From positions 1-12,778 of the forward strand of contig JAHLBL010000025.1 in assembly GCA_020625635.1 (NCBI GenBank): a DNA stretch of 12,778 nt, in the 5' to 3' direction. A model generated the notes under the pieces. That model had not been told where the DNA came from and did not search any database. It saw only the letters and a list, made by a program, of their open reading frames with translations. Shown here in pieces: positions 5,816-12,778 of the stretch (position 1 is its first letter; every line of letters begins with the position of its first letter). This DNA is from a bacterium. Its GTDB lineage: Bacteria > Bacillota > Clostridia > Oscillospirales > Acutalibacteraceae. The translations under genes were made by a program, and so were the position numbers.

Positions 5816-6118
5816 TCATTTTATAAACATAATAATTGTGACAATAATCGCCGCAAGCGCAATCAAAGCAAGCACAAGAGGCAGCTTGCCCGAAGGCGAA
5901 GAACCCGTGTATCGGCTTGCCTCGCCAAAGCTTGGCTCCTCGATATTATCCGAGAAATCCTGAACGCCGTTGTACTTGTTAAAGTCCGAGCCGTAACCTA
6001 CGGTTCGGGGCTCGTATGAATAGTCGGGAGTTTGTTCGGAAAAGCTGACTTCCTCGCCGCAGGTCGGGCAGAATGTCTCCCCGGGCTGTATTTCGTTTCC
6101 GCACACATTACAATACAT
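5816..6118 (-). CDS. Small tail-anchored zinc-ribbon membrane protein
   Basis: A 100-residue protein. The N-terminus MYCNVCGNEIQPGETFCPTC gives a zinc ribbon with Cys at 3, 6, 17 and 20. A polar, Tyr/Ser/acid-rich linker (25-78) follows, then one membrane span at 79-98 and a single Lys at the end. It should sit in the membrane with its zinc domain in the cytoplasm. The start ATG 6118 has GGAGGAG just upstream; a longer in-frame opening to 6178 would cover the promoter and is rejected. Transcribed divergently from the next zinc-ribbon gene. Such proteins are common in Clostridia without known function; the ribbon may bind protein or nucleic acid. Confidence 0.85.
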   Translation of the reverse strand: MYCNVCGNEIQPGETFCPTCGEEVSFSEQTPDYSYEPRTVGYGSDFNKYNGVQDFSDNIEEPSFGEASRYTGSSPSGKLPLVLALIALAAIIVTIIMFIK

Positions 6119-6145
6119 AATTACTCCTCCTCTTCTCTTTTCATT

Positions 6146-6174
6146 ATTATATAAAAGCGACACAGTAAAGTCAA
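6146..6174 (-). promoter_or_regulatory. Sigma-A promoter for the minus-strand zinc-ribbon gene
   Basis: On the minus strand TTGACT (6174-6169), a 17-bp spacer and a perfect TATAAT (6151-6146). The start of transcription would be near 6139, about 20 nt before the ATG. Confidence 0.85.
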
Positions 6175-6182
6175 TCACAATA

Positions 6183-6212
6183 TTGACATACGAGAGTTGA
6201 TTCGGCTATAAT
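6183..6212 (+). promoter_or_regulatory. Sigma-A promoter for the plus-strand zinc-ribbon gene
   Basis: Perfect TTGACA (6183-6188), an 18-bp spacer and perfect TATAAT (6207-6212). The leader before ATG 6237 would be only about 18 nt. Its -35 box is 8 bp from the -35 of the divergent promoter, so one bound regulator could control both. Confidence 0.87.
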
Positions 6213-6236
6213 ATTGCGGTGAAAGGTGTGAGCCGT

Positions 6237-6506
6237 ATGATATGCAGAAAATGCCGCGCACAGCTGCCCGACGGAGCAAAGATATGCCCGCAGTGCGGAC
6301 AAAGCGCAAGCGTGATTATTTCGCGTCACTCGATGCCGCCCGAGCAGGTCGGCAGATGTGTGTCGCGCGAGGACATATATAATGTAATAGGGAAATCCGC
6401 CGAAAAAAGAGTAAAAAGAGAGCTGCGGCGCAGGCTTATCGCCTACGGCATCGCGATACTTATTGCGGCGGCGTTGATAACGGTGTGGGCGCTTCTAATC
6501 AGATAA
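6237..6506 (+). CDS. Very small tail-anchored zinc-ribbon membrane protein
   Basis: An 89-residue protein starting at ATG 6237 (AAAGGTG, 8-nt spacer); an in-frame GTG at 6219 coincides with the predicted transcription start and is rejected. Cys at 3, 6, 17 and 20 form the same CxxC-x10-CxxC ribbon as its two neighbours. A basic stretch (53-66, rich in Lys and Arg) precedes one C-terminal membrane span at 67-87, so it should be tail-anchored with the ribbon in the cytoplasm. No known function; it is probably a paralog of the divergent gene, and the shared promoter region suggests co-regulation. Confidence 0.82.
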   Translation: MICRKCRAQLPDGAKICPQCGQSASVIISRHSMPPEQVGRCVSREDIYNVIGKSAEKRVKRELRRRLIAYGIAILIAAALITVWALLIR

Positions 6507-6538
6507 TTACATAATAATTCCCAATTATTCCAAACAAA

Positions 6539-6567
6539 TTGACTTGGAAAACACTTTAAAATATAAT
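6539..6567 (+). promoter_or_regulatory. Sigma-A promoter for the 389-residue zinc-ribbon gene
   Basis: TTGACT (6539-6544), exactly 17 bp, and TATAAT (6562-6567), about 25 nt before the ATG. An AT inverted repeat, AATAATT-ccc-AATTATT (6513-6529), lies just upstream of the -35 box and could be an operator or a weak hairpin at the end of the preceding gene. Confidence 0.83.
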
Positions 6568-6591
6568 CTGCTCACAAAGGAGGGGTGTTAA

Positions 6592-7761
6592 ATGTTTTGT
6601 CCCGTATGCGGTAAAAAAATCAAAGAAACGGCGAGCTTCTGCGCTTATTGCGGAACGAATATCGCCGAACTCAAAAAAGACGCTGTTCAGAACATACAGC
6701 AGAATAACAACGCGGTAAGAATCAATTTTGACGACAATTACCCGAAGGCGTACCCCGACATCCGAACGGAGCCGCAGGCTGTACCGTACAACCCGACGGA
6801 CATAACCGCGCCTGAAGAGTTGTACCCTGACTATGACAACTACGACGAATACTATGACGAGCCGCCTAAAAGCAGACGCGGACTCATTATCGGGCTGATA
6901 ATCGCCGGCGTTGTGCTCGCGGCGGGAATCGCGGTCGGCGCGATACTCTTTATGAACTCGAACTCCGTCGAAAGCAAGACCGACAGAGTCGTAAGCAGCA
7001 TTCTGGACGGTCACCTTACCGAAGCGCGTCAGGAGCTGGACTCGTTCGACGCTGAAAACGAGGAAGCAATCAGGGAGTACATAAGCGTGCTTGACAAAAG
7101 GGACGTTTTCCTCAGGCGTTACGACAATAACACCTGCGTTCAGATCAATAAGTCCTACATTATTGACGCGAGGGATGATTTCTGCTCGGCTCTCAGGAGC
7201 TTCCGCAAAAATTACAACACATCTCTCCTGCCTGAAAAGCTGAAAGAACAGTGCGAAGGCTACGCCGAAAAACTCGCGGAAATCGATAAGCTCGCGAAAG
7301 GTATTGAGAAAGACTTTGAAAATGCTCAGGCGGTGTTTATGAATGAGGTGTACTGCAACCGCAGTGATAACTTCACGCTCAGGTATATCCAGACAAACAT
7401 CGACATCTCAAACGAGGGACTTGCCGCTCTGAAGGAAAAATTAGAGGGCGACGACGTTCCCGTGAAATGGAGCGACGAAAGCAACGAGCAGACCGCCAAT
7501 TTCCGCAGGCTTATGACGAGCTTTAAAAAGGCTGCGGACGAGGAAATCAGATACAGCGAATCCGACATCAAGAAAAACCTTAACAAAGGCTTTAAAATGG
7601 GCGACACGCTCTACAGAGTAAAGGCAGACCCCGACTACGTCAGCTACATCTGCGGAGACCTCGGCAAGGTCGAGAACGAGGACGACATAGCCGACAACGC
7701 TTTGATTTTCAGAAACACGCTGGTGTGCAGCTTTTCCGCCTCGATAATTGAAAACAACTGA
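6592..7761 (+). CDS. Zinc-ribbon, single-span membrane protein with large helical outer domain
   Basis: A 389-residue protein with a strong ribosome site (AAAGGAGG) before ATG 6592. The zinc ribbon has Cys at 3, 6, 17 and 20. An acidic, Tyr/Pro/Asp-rich linker (45-93) and SRR lead into a membrane span at 97-121. The remaining 270 residues are predicted outside the cell and look mostly helical and charged, with alternating Glu/Lys and Leu; I do not recognise a family for this part. Two Cys in the outer half (near residues 258 and 355) could pair. It is a separate transcription unit, with its own promoter and a strong terminator. It could sense an envelope signal and pass it to the cytoplasmic ribbon, but that is inference. 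Confidence 0.84.
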   Translation: MFCPVCGKKIKETASFCAYCGTNIAELKKDAVQNIQQNNNAVRINFDDNYPKAYPDIRTEPQAVPYNPTDITAPEELYPDYDNYDEYYDEPPKSRRGLIIGLIIAGVVLAAGIAVGAILFMNSNSVESKTDRVVSSILDGHLTEARQELDSFDAENEEAIREYISVLDKRDVFLRRYDNNTCVQINKSYIIDARDDFCSALRSFRKNYNTSLLPEKLKEQCEGYAEKLAEIDKLAKGIEKDFENAQAVFMNEVYCNRSDNFTLRYIQTNIDISNEGLAALKEKLEGDDVPVKWSDESNEQTANFRRLMTSFKKAADEEIRYSESDIKKNLNKGFKMGDTLYRVKADPDYVSYICGDLGKVENEDDIADNALIFRNTLVCSFSASIIENN

Positions 7762-7765
7762 TAAC

Positions 7766-7800
7766 GAAGGAGAGGACGGGCGTTCCTCTCCTTCTCTTAC
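7766..7800 (+). terminator. Hairpin terminator after the zinc-ribbon gene
   Basis: A perfect 11-bp stem (7766-7776 with 7784-7794) and 7-nt loop start 5 nt after the stop codon. The following tail is T-rich but interrupted, so it may be a moderately efficient terminator. Confidence 0.72.
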
Positions 7801-7808
7801 ATTTACAT

Positions 7809-7837
7809 TTGACTTTTAGACACATATGCAATATAAT
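7809..7837 (+). promoter_or_regulatory. Sigma-A promoter of the cell-wall/secA operon
   Basis: TTGACT (7809-7814), 17 bp, then TATAAT (7832-7837). Transcription would start near 7844 and cover the FHA-SEDS, PBP and secA genes. Confidence 0.83.
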
Positions 7838-7874
7838 GTACAATGTATAATTGTACAAGGGAGGGCGGTTTGTG

Positions 7875-9593
7875 ATGACGCTTATCATGGATGTTTCGGT
7901 TGTGGCGCTGAGAGTGCTTCTGCCGATATACGCCATTATAATTGTATACCAATGCTTTGCGTCGATGCGTCGCCGCAGGCGTCCCGAGCGCCCGCTCGTA
8001 CTTCTTCAGGATACGAACACAGGCGTGAAAATACCTGTTTTGTTCTGGGAAAACTCCATCGGCAGAGCCAGCGGCAGTGATATCGCCGTTGACGACCCCG
8101 CTGTTTCGCGAAACCACTGCGTGCTTCTGAGGCGCAAGGAGGGTTGGTTTATAACCGACACGGGCTCGAAGTCGGGCACATACCTCAACGGCAGACAGAT
8201 CACCCGCCGCGCTCAGGTTCGCATTGACGACGTAATCACTATCGGCAACACTAACTTTGCGTTCAGACGAGGCGAGGAGTACCACGAGGAACTGAAGTCG
8301 AGCTGGTTCTTCTCCAAGGTTGTGAACAAGCCGTCGATCCAGCCGTACAAGATAATGATTCTCGTGTCGCTTTTCCACGTGTTTATGGGCGTTGAAGCCA
8401 TTTTCTGCGATGCTCCCGAGGAATACGGCTCATACCTCAATCCCGCCGTTCTCTGCGGAGTTTACGTCGCGGTCGAGTGGGCGTTCTTCGCCGTTTCTAC
8501 ACTCGCCTTAAAAAGATCCGCGTTTGAAATCGAGAGCCTGTGCCTGTTTATGACGGGTATCGGCGTAATGCTTCTGGCGCGGCAGATCACCCCCGGAGCA
8601 ACTCTCCAGCCCGCTTACGTACAGCTTGCCGGAGCTGTGATCGGAATGGCGCTGTTCTGCTTTATCGTTAAGTTTATCGAGAATCCCGACATTATCGGAA
8701 AGTGGCGTCATATCATTATGATAGGCGCTATCGGACTGCTCGCCGTCAACATCGTTTTCGGTAAGGTTCAGTACGGCGCGGCTAACTGGATCAAGCTCGG
8801 TCCCGTGACCGTCCAGCCGTCCGAGTTCGTAAAAATCGCTTATATTTTTGTCGGCGCGTCTACCCTTGACCGCCTTATGACTAAACAGAACTTAATCGAG
8901 TTCATCGGCTTCTCCGCGATATGCGTCGGAGCGCTGGCGTTTATGGGAGATTTCGGCACTGCGCTGATTTTCTTCCTCACCTTCCTGCTTATCGCTTTCA
9001 CACGCTCGGGAGATTTTAAAACGCTTATCCTCGCTGTTGCGGGCGCAATCGGCGCGGGAGCGCTGGTGCTGAGGTTTAAATCCTACGTCCTCGACCGATT
9101 CCAGGCGTGGGGCAACGTATGGGATCCCAGATATATGAACGACCTCGCCTATCAGCAGTCGCGTACGCTGACTTATATCGCGTCGGGCGGTCTGTTCGGC
9201 GTAGGCGTAGGCAACGGATGTCTGAAGTATCTCAGCGCGTCCGAGTCCGACCTCGTATTCGGACTTATGAGCGAGGAGCTCGGCTTTATCATATCCGTCA
9301 CACTTTCGCTCACCATCGTAATGCTGTTTATTTACGCGCGTTCTGTAGCTACAAGAAGCCGCAGCGCGTTCTACACAATATCCTCCTGTTGCGCGGCAGG
9401 TATGCTTGTGGTACAGATGTCGCTTAACATCTTCGGTTCAACCGACATCCTCCCCCTCACGGGCGTAACCTTCCCCTTCATAAGCGCGGGCGGCTCGAGC
9501 ATCATTTCCTGCTGGGGACTGCTGGCGTTCATTAAGGCTGCCGACGAGAGAACTCACTCTCTGCGGGCAGGCAAACAGGAGAGATCCGAATAA
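7875..9593 (+). CDS. FHA domain fused to FtsW/RodA-type SEDS glycosyltransferase
   Basis: A 572-residue protein. A first membrane span (4-25) is followed by an Arg-rich stretch and a cytoplasmic FHA domain (about 55-130) with the phosphothreonine-binding residues in place: GR at 63-64, SRNH at 78-81, GTYLNG at 101-106. The rest is a multi-span SEDS domain: LGPVTVQPSEFVK (308-320), the SGGLFGVGVGNG loop (437-448), SESDLVF with the likely catalytic Asp459, and TGVTFPFISAGGSS near the end. SEDS proteins polymerise lipid II into glycan strands with a partner class B PBP, here the next gene. FHA implies regulation by a Ser/Thr kinase such as PknB/PrkC. ATG 7875 is chosen; GTG 7872 is nearly as well placed after GGGAGG. 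RodA or FtsW identity cannot be decided from motifs alone. Confidence 0.92.
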   Translation: MTLIMDVSVVALRVLLPIYAIIIVYQCFASMRRRRRPERPLVLLQDTNTGVKIPVLFWENSIGRASGSDIAVDDPAVSRNHCVLLRRKEGWFITDTGSKSGTYLNGRQITRRAQVRIDDVITIGNTNFAFRRGEEYHEELKSSWFFSKVVNKPSIQPYKIMILVSLFHVFMGVEAIFCDAPEEYGSYLNPAVLCGVYVAVEWAFFAVSTLALKRSAFEIESLCLFMTGIGVMLLARQITPGATLQPAYVQLAGAVIGMALFCFIVKFIENPDIIGKWRHIIMIGAIGLLAVNIVFGKVQYGAANWIKLGPVTVQPSEFVKIAYIFVGASTLDRLMTKQNLIEFIGFSAICVGALAFMGDFGTALIFFLTFLLIAFTRSGDFKTLILAVAGAIGAGALVLRFKSYVLDRFQAWGNVWDPRYMNDLAYQQSRTLTYIASGGLFGVGVGNGCLKYLSASESDLVFGLMSEELGFIISVTLSLTIVMLFIYARSVATRSRSAFYTISSCCAAGMLVVQMSLNIFGSTDILPLTGVTFPFISAGGSSIISCWGLLAFIKAADERTHSLRAGKQERSE

Positions 9594-9611
9594 CCTTTTC
9601 CAAGGAAAAGG
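9594..9611 (+). promoter_or_regulatory. Hairpin overlapping the PBP ribosome binding site
   Basis: CCTTTTCC and GGAAAAGG (9594-9601, 9604-9611) start right after the SEDS stop codon. The downstream arm includes the first half of the AAGGAGG at 9608-9614 of the PBP gene. Ribosomes ending on the upstream gene would disturb it, so it may couple translation of the two partners. Confidence 0.55.
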
Positions 9612-9623
9612 AGGTAAAAACCA

Positions 9624-11051
9624 ATGAAAAGAATACTGGGCAGAACATGGATCATCTATATGTTCGTAATCGCCTTTATAATAGGTTTGATTCTGCTGAC
9701 GTTCCGCACCGTTACACAGGCTTCCGACTGGGTTGACAAGCCGTACAACGGACATATCGCGGGAGAAAGCGGACTTATGCGCTCAGGCAAAATCCTCGAC
9801 AGAAACGGCAAGGTGCTTGCAAAGACTGTCGACGGAAAAAGAAAATACAACAAGGACGAGGATGTAAGAAAAGCCCTGCTTCACGTTGTCGGCGACGATA
9901 CTCTGAGCATCTCCACAGCTGTACTGAGCAGATACAGAGCCGACCTTTCGGGCTACAACTTCATCTGGGGCATCGATCTGCCGAAGTCCTTCCGCAAGGG
10001 CGGCGACATCACTCTCACGGTTGACGCCGAGACCTGCAAAGCCGCTTACAACGCGCTCAAGGATTATGACAGCGGCGCGTGCGTAATATACAACTACAGG
10101 ACAGGCGAGGTCATCTGCGACACCTGTACAAAGACATACGACCCCGCTCATCCGCCGAAAATCACCAAGGAAAACGAGGACGAATACAAGGACGTTTACT
10201 ATGACAAGGTTCTTTCGTTCACCTATACCCCCGGCTCAATCTTCAAGATCGTCACAACTGTCGCGGCAATCGAGAACATTCCCGGAGTAGAAACCGAAAC
10301 CTGGAACTGTCAGGGCAGCCACGATTTCGGCGGCAACACCATCGACTGCGCCGAGGGCGAGGCTCACGGCACCATCACACTCAAGGAAGCGTTCGCTCAT
10401 TCCTGCAACTACGTTTTCGCCGACCTCGCGGTGCGCTTAGGTCAGGACAAAATGAACGAAACCGCCGAGAAGATGGGTATTAACACCTCCTTCGACATAA
10501 ACGGAATAATGACGGAAAGCGGTCATTTTGACGTAAGCGGAACCGACGAGCATCTGCTGGCGCTGTCGGGTATCGGTCAGTACGATACAAAGGTAAATCC
10601 GATGCAGATGTCAATTCTCGCGAGCTCGATCGCTAACGGCGGAACTCCGATACAGCCGTATATAGTAGACGGAAACCCGGGCGATATGCTCAAGGGCTTT
10701 GGCTTTACAAAGAAAGGCACAAAAGGCAACAGCCTCATAAGCTCCTCCACAGCCGAAAAGCTCCGCGAATATATGCTTTTCGCCGCCGACAAGGCTGACT
10801 ACAGCTATAAGAATTACGGCTGGAGCGTTGACGGGCTTACGCTGTGCGCAAAATCGGGTACGGGTGAAATCGACACCGACGGCGACGGCTACGCCAATGA
10901 AACCGACGGTTGGATGGTAGGCTTCTGTGCGGACGAGGATTGTCCTCTTGCGTTCGCGTGCGTAGTTCACGGAAGCAGCCAGTACGGTATGTCCACCGCG
11001 GGAAGCGTCGTCAGACAGGCGCTTGAACAAGCTAAAAAAGTATACAAATAA
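9624..11051 (+). CDS. Class B penicillin-binding protein (PbpA/FtsI-like transpeptidase)
   Basis: A 475-residue protein with one N-terminal membrane span (9-27) and a periplasm-side transpeptidase domain that cross-links peptidoglycan. The three active-site motifs are present: S205-IFK-208 within TPGSIFK, SCN at 260-262, and KSGTG at 410-414. WNCQGS...TIDC (229-242) matches the Cys pair seen in many PbpA-like proteins. The length is close to actinobacterial PbpA and short for a class B PBP, with a small N-terminal module and no PASTA domains. An unusual insert, DTDGDG at 417-422 with Asp428, looks like a calcium-binding loop right after the KSG motif. It follows its SEDS partner after 30 nt and ends 36 nt before secA. 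Start ATG 9624 has AAGGAGG with a 9-nt spacer. Confidence 0.93.
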   Translation: MKRILGRTWIIYMFVIAFIIGLILLTFRTVTQASDWVDKPYNGHIAGESGLMRSGKILDRNGKVLAKTVDGKRKYNKDEDVRKALLHVVGDDTLSISTAVLSRYRADLSGYNFIWGIDLPKSFRKGGDITLTVDAETCKAAYNALKDYDSGACVIYNYRTGEVICDTCTKTYDPAHPPKITKENEDEYKDVYYDKVLSFTYTPGSIFKIVTTVAAIENIPGVETETWNCQGSHDFGGNTIDCAEGEAHGTITLKEAFAHSCNYVFADLAVRLGQDKMNETAEKMGINTSFDINGIMTESGHFDVSGTDEHLLALSGIGQYDTKVNPMQMSILASSIANGGTPIQPYIVDGNPGDMLKGFGFTKKGTKGNSLISSSTAEKLREYMLFAADKADYSYKNYGWSVDGLTLCAKSGTGEIDTDGDGYANETDGWMVGFCADEDCPLAFACVVHGSSQYGMSTAGSVVRQALEQAKKVYK

Positions 11052-11087
11052 CTTTATATAGATACAGATGAAAGGACGAAAGAATAA

Positions 11088-12778
11088 ATGAATCCATTGA
11101 AAGCACTGTTCGGAAACTACTCCAAGCGAGAGGTAAAGCGTGTGCAGCCTATCGCCGACAAAGTGCTCGCTCTCGACGAAAAGTACGCCGCTATGAGCGA
11201 ATCCGAACTGAAAAAACAGACTGCAATCCTCAAAGAGCGCCTCGCTAACGGCGAGACAACAGACGATATTCTTCCCGACGCGTTCGCGGTATGCCGTGAG
11301 GCTTCTCAGCGAGTTCTCGGAATGAAGCACTTCCCCGTTCAGGTTATCGGCGGAATCATTCTGCATCAGGGACGTATTGCCGAAATGAAAACAGGTGAAG
11401 GTAAAACACTCGTTGCTACGCTTCCCGCTTACCTTAACGGTCTTACAGGCGAGGGCGTTCACATCGTAACCGTCAACGACTACCTCGCACGCCGTGACTC
11501 CGAGTGGATGGGCAAGCTCTACCGCTACCTCGGACTGAGCGTCGGACTTATCGTTCACGACCTCGACAACGATTTACGTAAGCAGGCGTACGCCGCTGAC
11601 ATTACATACGGCACAAACAACGAACTCGGCTTCGACTATCTCCGCGACAATATGGTCGTTTACAAGGAGAACAAGGTACAGCGCGGTCACGCGTTTGCCA
11701 TCGTCGACGAGGTCGACTCCATCCTCATTGATGAAGCCCGTACACCTCTTATCATCAGCGGAAAGGGCGACAAGAGCACAGAGCTCTACACTCAGGCTAA
11801 CCGCTTCGCCAAAACCCTCAAGGTTCAGCGCTTTACCGAGCTCGATTCCAAGGAGGATATGGAGGAGTATTACGCCGAGAACGGCATCGACTACGTTGTA
11901 GACGAGAAGGCAAAGACCGCGACTCTCACCCAGAGCGGTGTAAAGAAGGCGGAGGAATTCTTTAACATAGACAACCTTACCGATCCCGAAAACCTCACGA
12001 TCCAGCACCACGTAAATCAGGCTATCCGCGCAAACGGCATTATGAAGCGCGATGTCGACTACGTCATCAAGGACGGCGAAATCATCATCGTCGACGAATT
12101 CACAGGCCGTCTGATGTACGGCAGACGCTACAACGAAGGTCTGCATCAGGCTATAGAGGCAAAGGAAGGCGTTAAGGTTCAGAACGAGAGCAAGACCCTC
12201 GCCACCATCACCTTCCAGAACTACTTCAGACTTTACAAAAAACTGTCGGGTATGACAGGTACAGCGTCAACCGAGGCTACCGAGTTCCAGGAAATCTACA
12301 AGCTCGACGTTGTGGAAATTCCCACAAACAAGCCTCTCGCGCGTATCGACCTCCCCGACTCCATCTTCCGCACGGAGAACGGCAAGTTCTCGGCGGTAAT
12401 AGAGCAGATCATCGAGGCTCACAAGAAGGGACAGCCCGTACTCGTCGGCACAATCTCGATTGAAAAATCGGAGCTTCTCTCAAAGATGCTCAAAAAACGC
12501 GGAATCCAGCACAACGTCCTCAACGCTAAGCAGCACGAAAAGGAAGCCGAGATCATCGCTCAGGCAGGTAAGCTCGGAGCCGTTACCATCGCCACCAATA
12601 TGGCAGGCCGTGGTACCGATATCATCCTCGGCGGTAACGCCGAGTACCTCGCGAAGGCTCAGATGCGCAAGCAGGGCATCGACGATGAGCTGATTGCCGA
12701 GGCTACGGGCTTTGCCGAGACCGACGACGCGGAAATCCTTGAGGCGAGAAAGATTTTCTCAGAGCTCAACGCGGGCTA
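11088..12778 (+). CDS. secA: Preprotein translocase ATPase SecA, 3' part cut off
   Basis: The first 563 residues are in the window. SecA is the ATP-driven motor that pushes unfolded proteins through SecYEG. Visible hallmarks: MKTGEGKT Walker A (100-107), VTVNDYLARRD (128-137), YGTNNELGFDYLRDNM (174-189), Walker B region DEVDSILIDEARTP (207-220), GRLMYGRRYNEGLHQAI in the preprotein-binding area, SGMTGTAST, and NMAGRGTDIILGG in the second ATPase domain. No frameshift is seen. ATG 11088 is preceded by AAAGGA at a longish 11-nt spacing. It probably shares the transcript of the PBP gene. secA is more often beside prfB; whether prfB follows cannot be seen here. Its product would also supply exported substrates to the SipW system. 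Confidence 0.97.
   Translation, partial: MNPLKALFGNYSKREVKRVQPIADKVLALDEKYAAMSESELKKQTAILKERLANGETTDDILPDAFAVCREASQRVLGMKHFPVQVIGGIILHQGRIAEMKTGEGKTLVATLPAYLNGLTGEGVHIVTVNDYLARRDSEWMGKLYRYLGLSVGLIVHDLDNDLRKQAYAADITYGTNNELGFDYLRDNMVVYKENKVQRGHAFAIVDEVDSILIDEARTPLIISGKGDKSTELYTQANRFAKTLKVQRFTELDSKEDMEEYYAENGIDYVVDEKAKTATLTQSGVKKAEEFFNIDNLTDPENLTIQHHVNQAIRANGIMKRDVDYVIKDGEIIIVDEFTGRLMYGRRYNEGLHQAIEAKEGVKVQNESKTLATITFQNYFRLYKKLSGMTGTASTEATEFQEIYKLDVVEIPTNKPLARIDLPDSIFRTENGKFSAVIEQIIEAHKKGQPVLVGTISIEKSELLSKMLKKRGIQHNVLNAKQHEKEAEIIAQAGKLGAVTIATNMAGRGTDIILGGNAEYLAKAQMRKQGIDDELIAEATGFAETDDAEILEARKIFSELNAG

Noticed and set aside
5631..5963. Plus-strand frame across the terminator and zinc-ribbon gene
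   Set aside because: It crosses a clear minus-strand terminator and is antisense to the zinc-ribbon gene.
10611..12146. Long minus-strand open frames opposite the PBP and secA genes
   Set aside because: They mirror coding bias of strongly recognised genes and show no motifs of their own.

Overview
The window looks like a chromosomal segment of a Gram-positive Clostridia member, most like a gut Oscillospiraceae/Ruminococcus-type genome. The evidence is strong AAGGAGG ribosome sites, consensus sigma-A promoters (TTGACT/TTGACA, 17-18 bp, TATAAT), SipW-type protein export, small zinc-ribbon membrane proteins, and an FHA-SEDS/class B PBP pair next to secA. The genus is inference; no rRNA or other marker gene is present.

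The left part (about 1-5620, all on the minus strand) reads as one export operon starting from a promoter near 5593-5622. In transcription order it encodes: a TasA-like protein with a SipW-type signal (5536-4736); a membrane-anchored relative lacking the AWFT cleavage motif (4711-3869); a second, Ala-rich AWFT protein that is probably the main subunit (3309-2479); a SipW/ER-type signal peptidase (2349-1588); and a membrane-tethered McrB-like AAA+ ATPase cut by the window edge (899-1). The three substrate-like proteins share a C-terminal W-x-E-G-x-D-x-x-C signature. The peptidase presumably processes the two AWFT proteins, and the third may be their membrane base.

Two of this operon's intergenic gaps each hold a compact element of about 0.45-0.5 kb: one four-helix-bundle ORF (family of the 23S rRNA intervening-sequence protein) enclosed by inverted arms made of 7-bp units (ATTGACA in one, GTTGAAA in the other). 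In operon RNA the arms would pair and loop out the ORF, as 23S rRNA intervening sequences do. One copy supplies the last codons and stop of the gene it abuts, and its own ORF is broken by an in-frame TAG. This pair is the most unusual thing in the window.

The middle (5700-7800) holds three membrane proteins with identical N-terminal zinc ribbons (CxxC-x10-CxxC): a tail-anchored 100-residue protein on the minus strand, a divergent tail-anchored 89-residue protein, and a 389-residue single-span protein. Back-to-back consensus promoters lie between the first two, and a third promoter and two hairpin terminators delimit the units.

The right part (7809-12778, plus strand) is a cell-wall/secretion operon: an FHA domain fused to a FtsW/RodA-type SEDS glycosyltransferase, a class B penicillin-binding transpeptidase, and secA (cut by the window end). 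The SEDS and PBP proteins should form a peptidoglycan synthase pair, with the FHA domain suggesting control by Ser/Thr phosphorylation.
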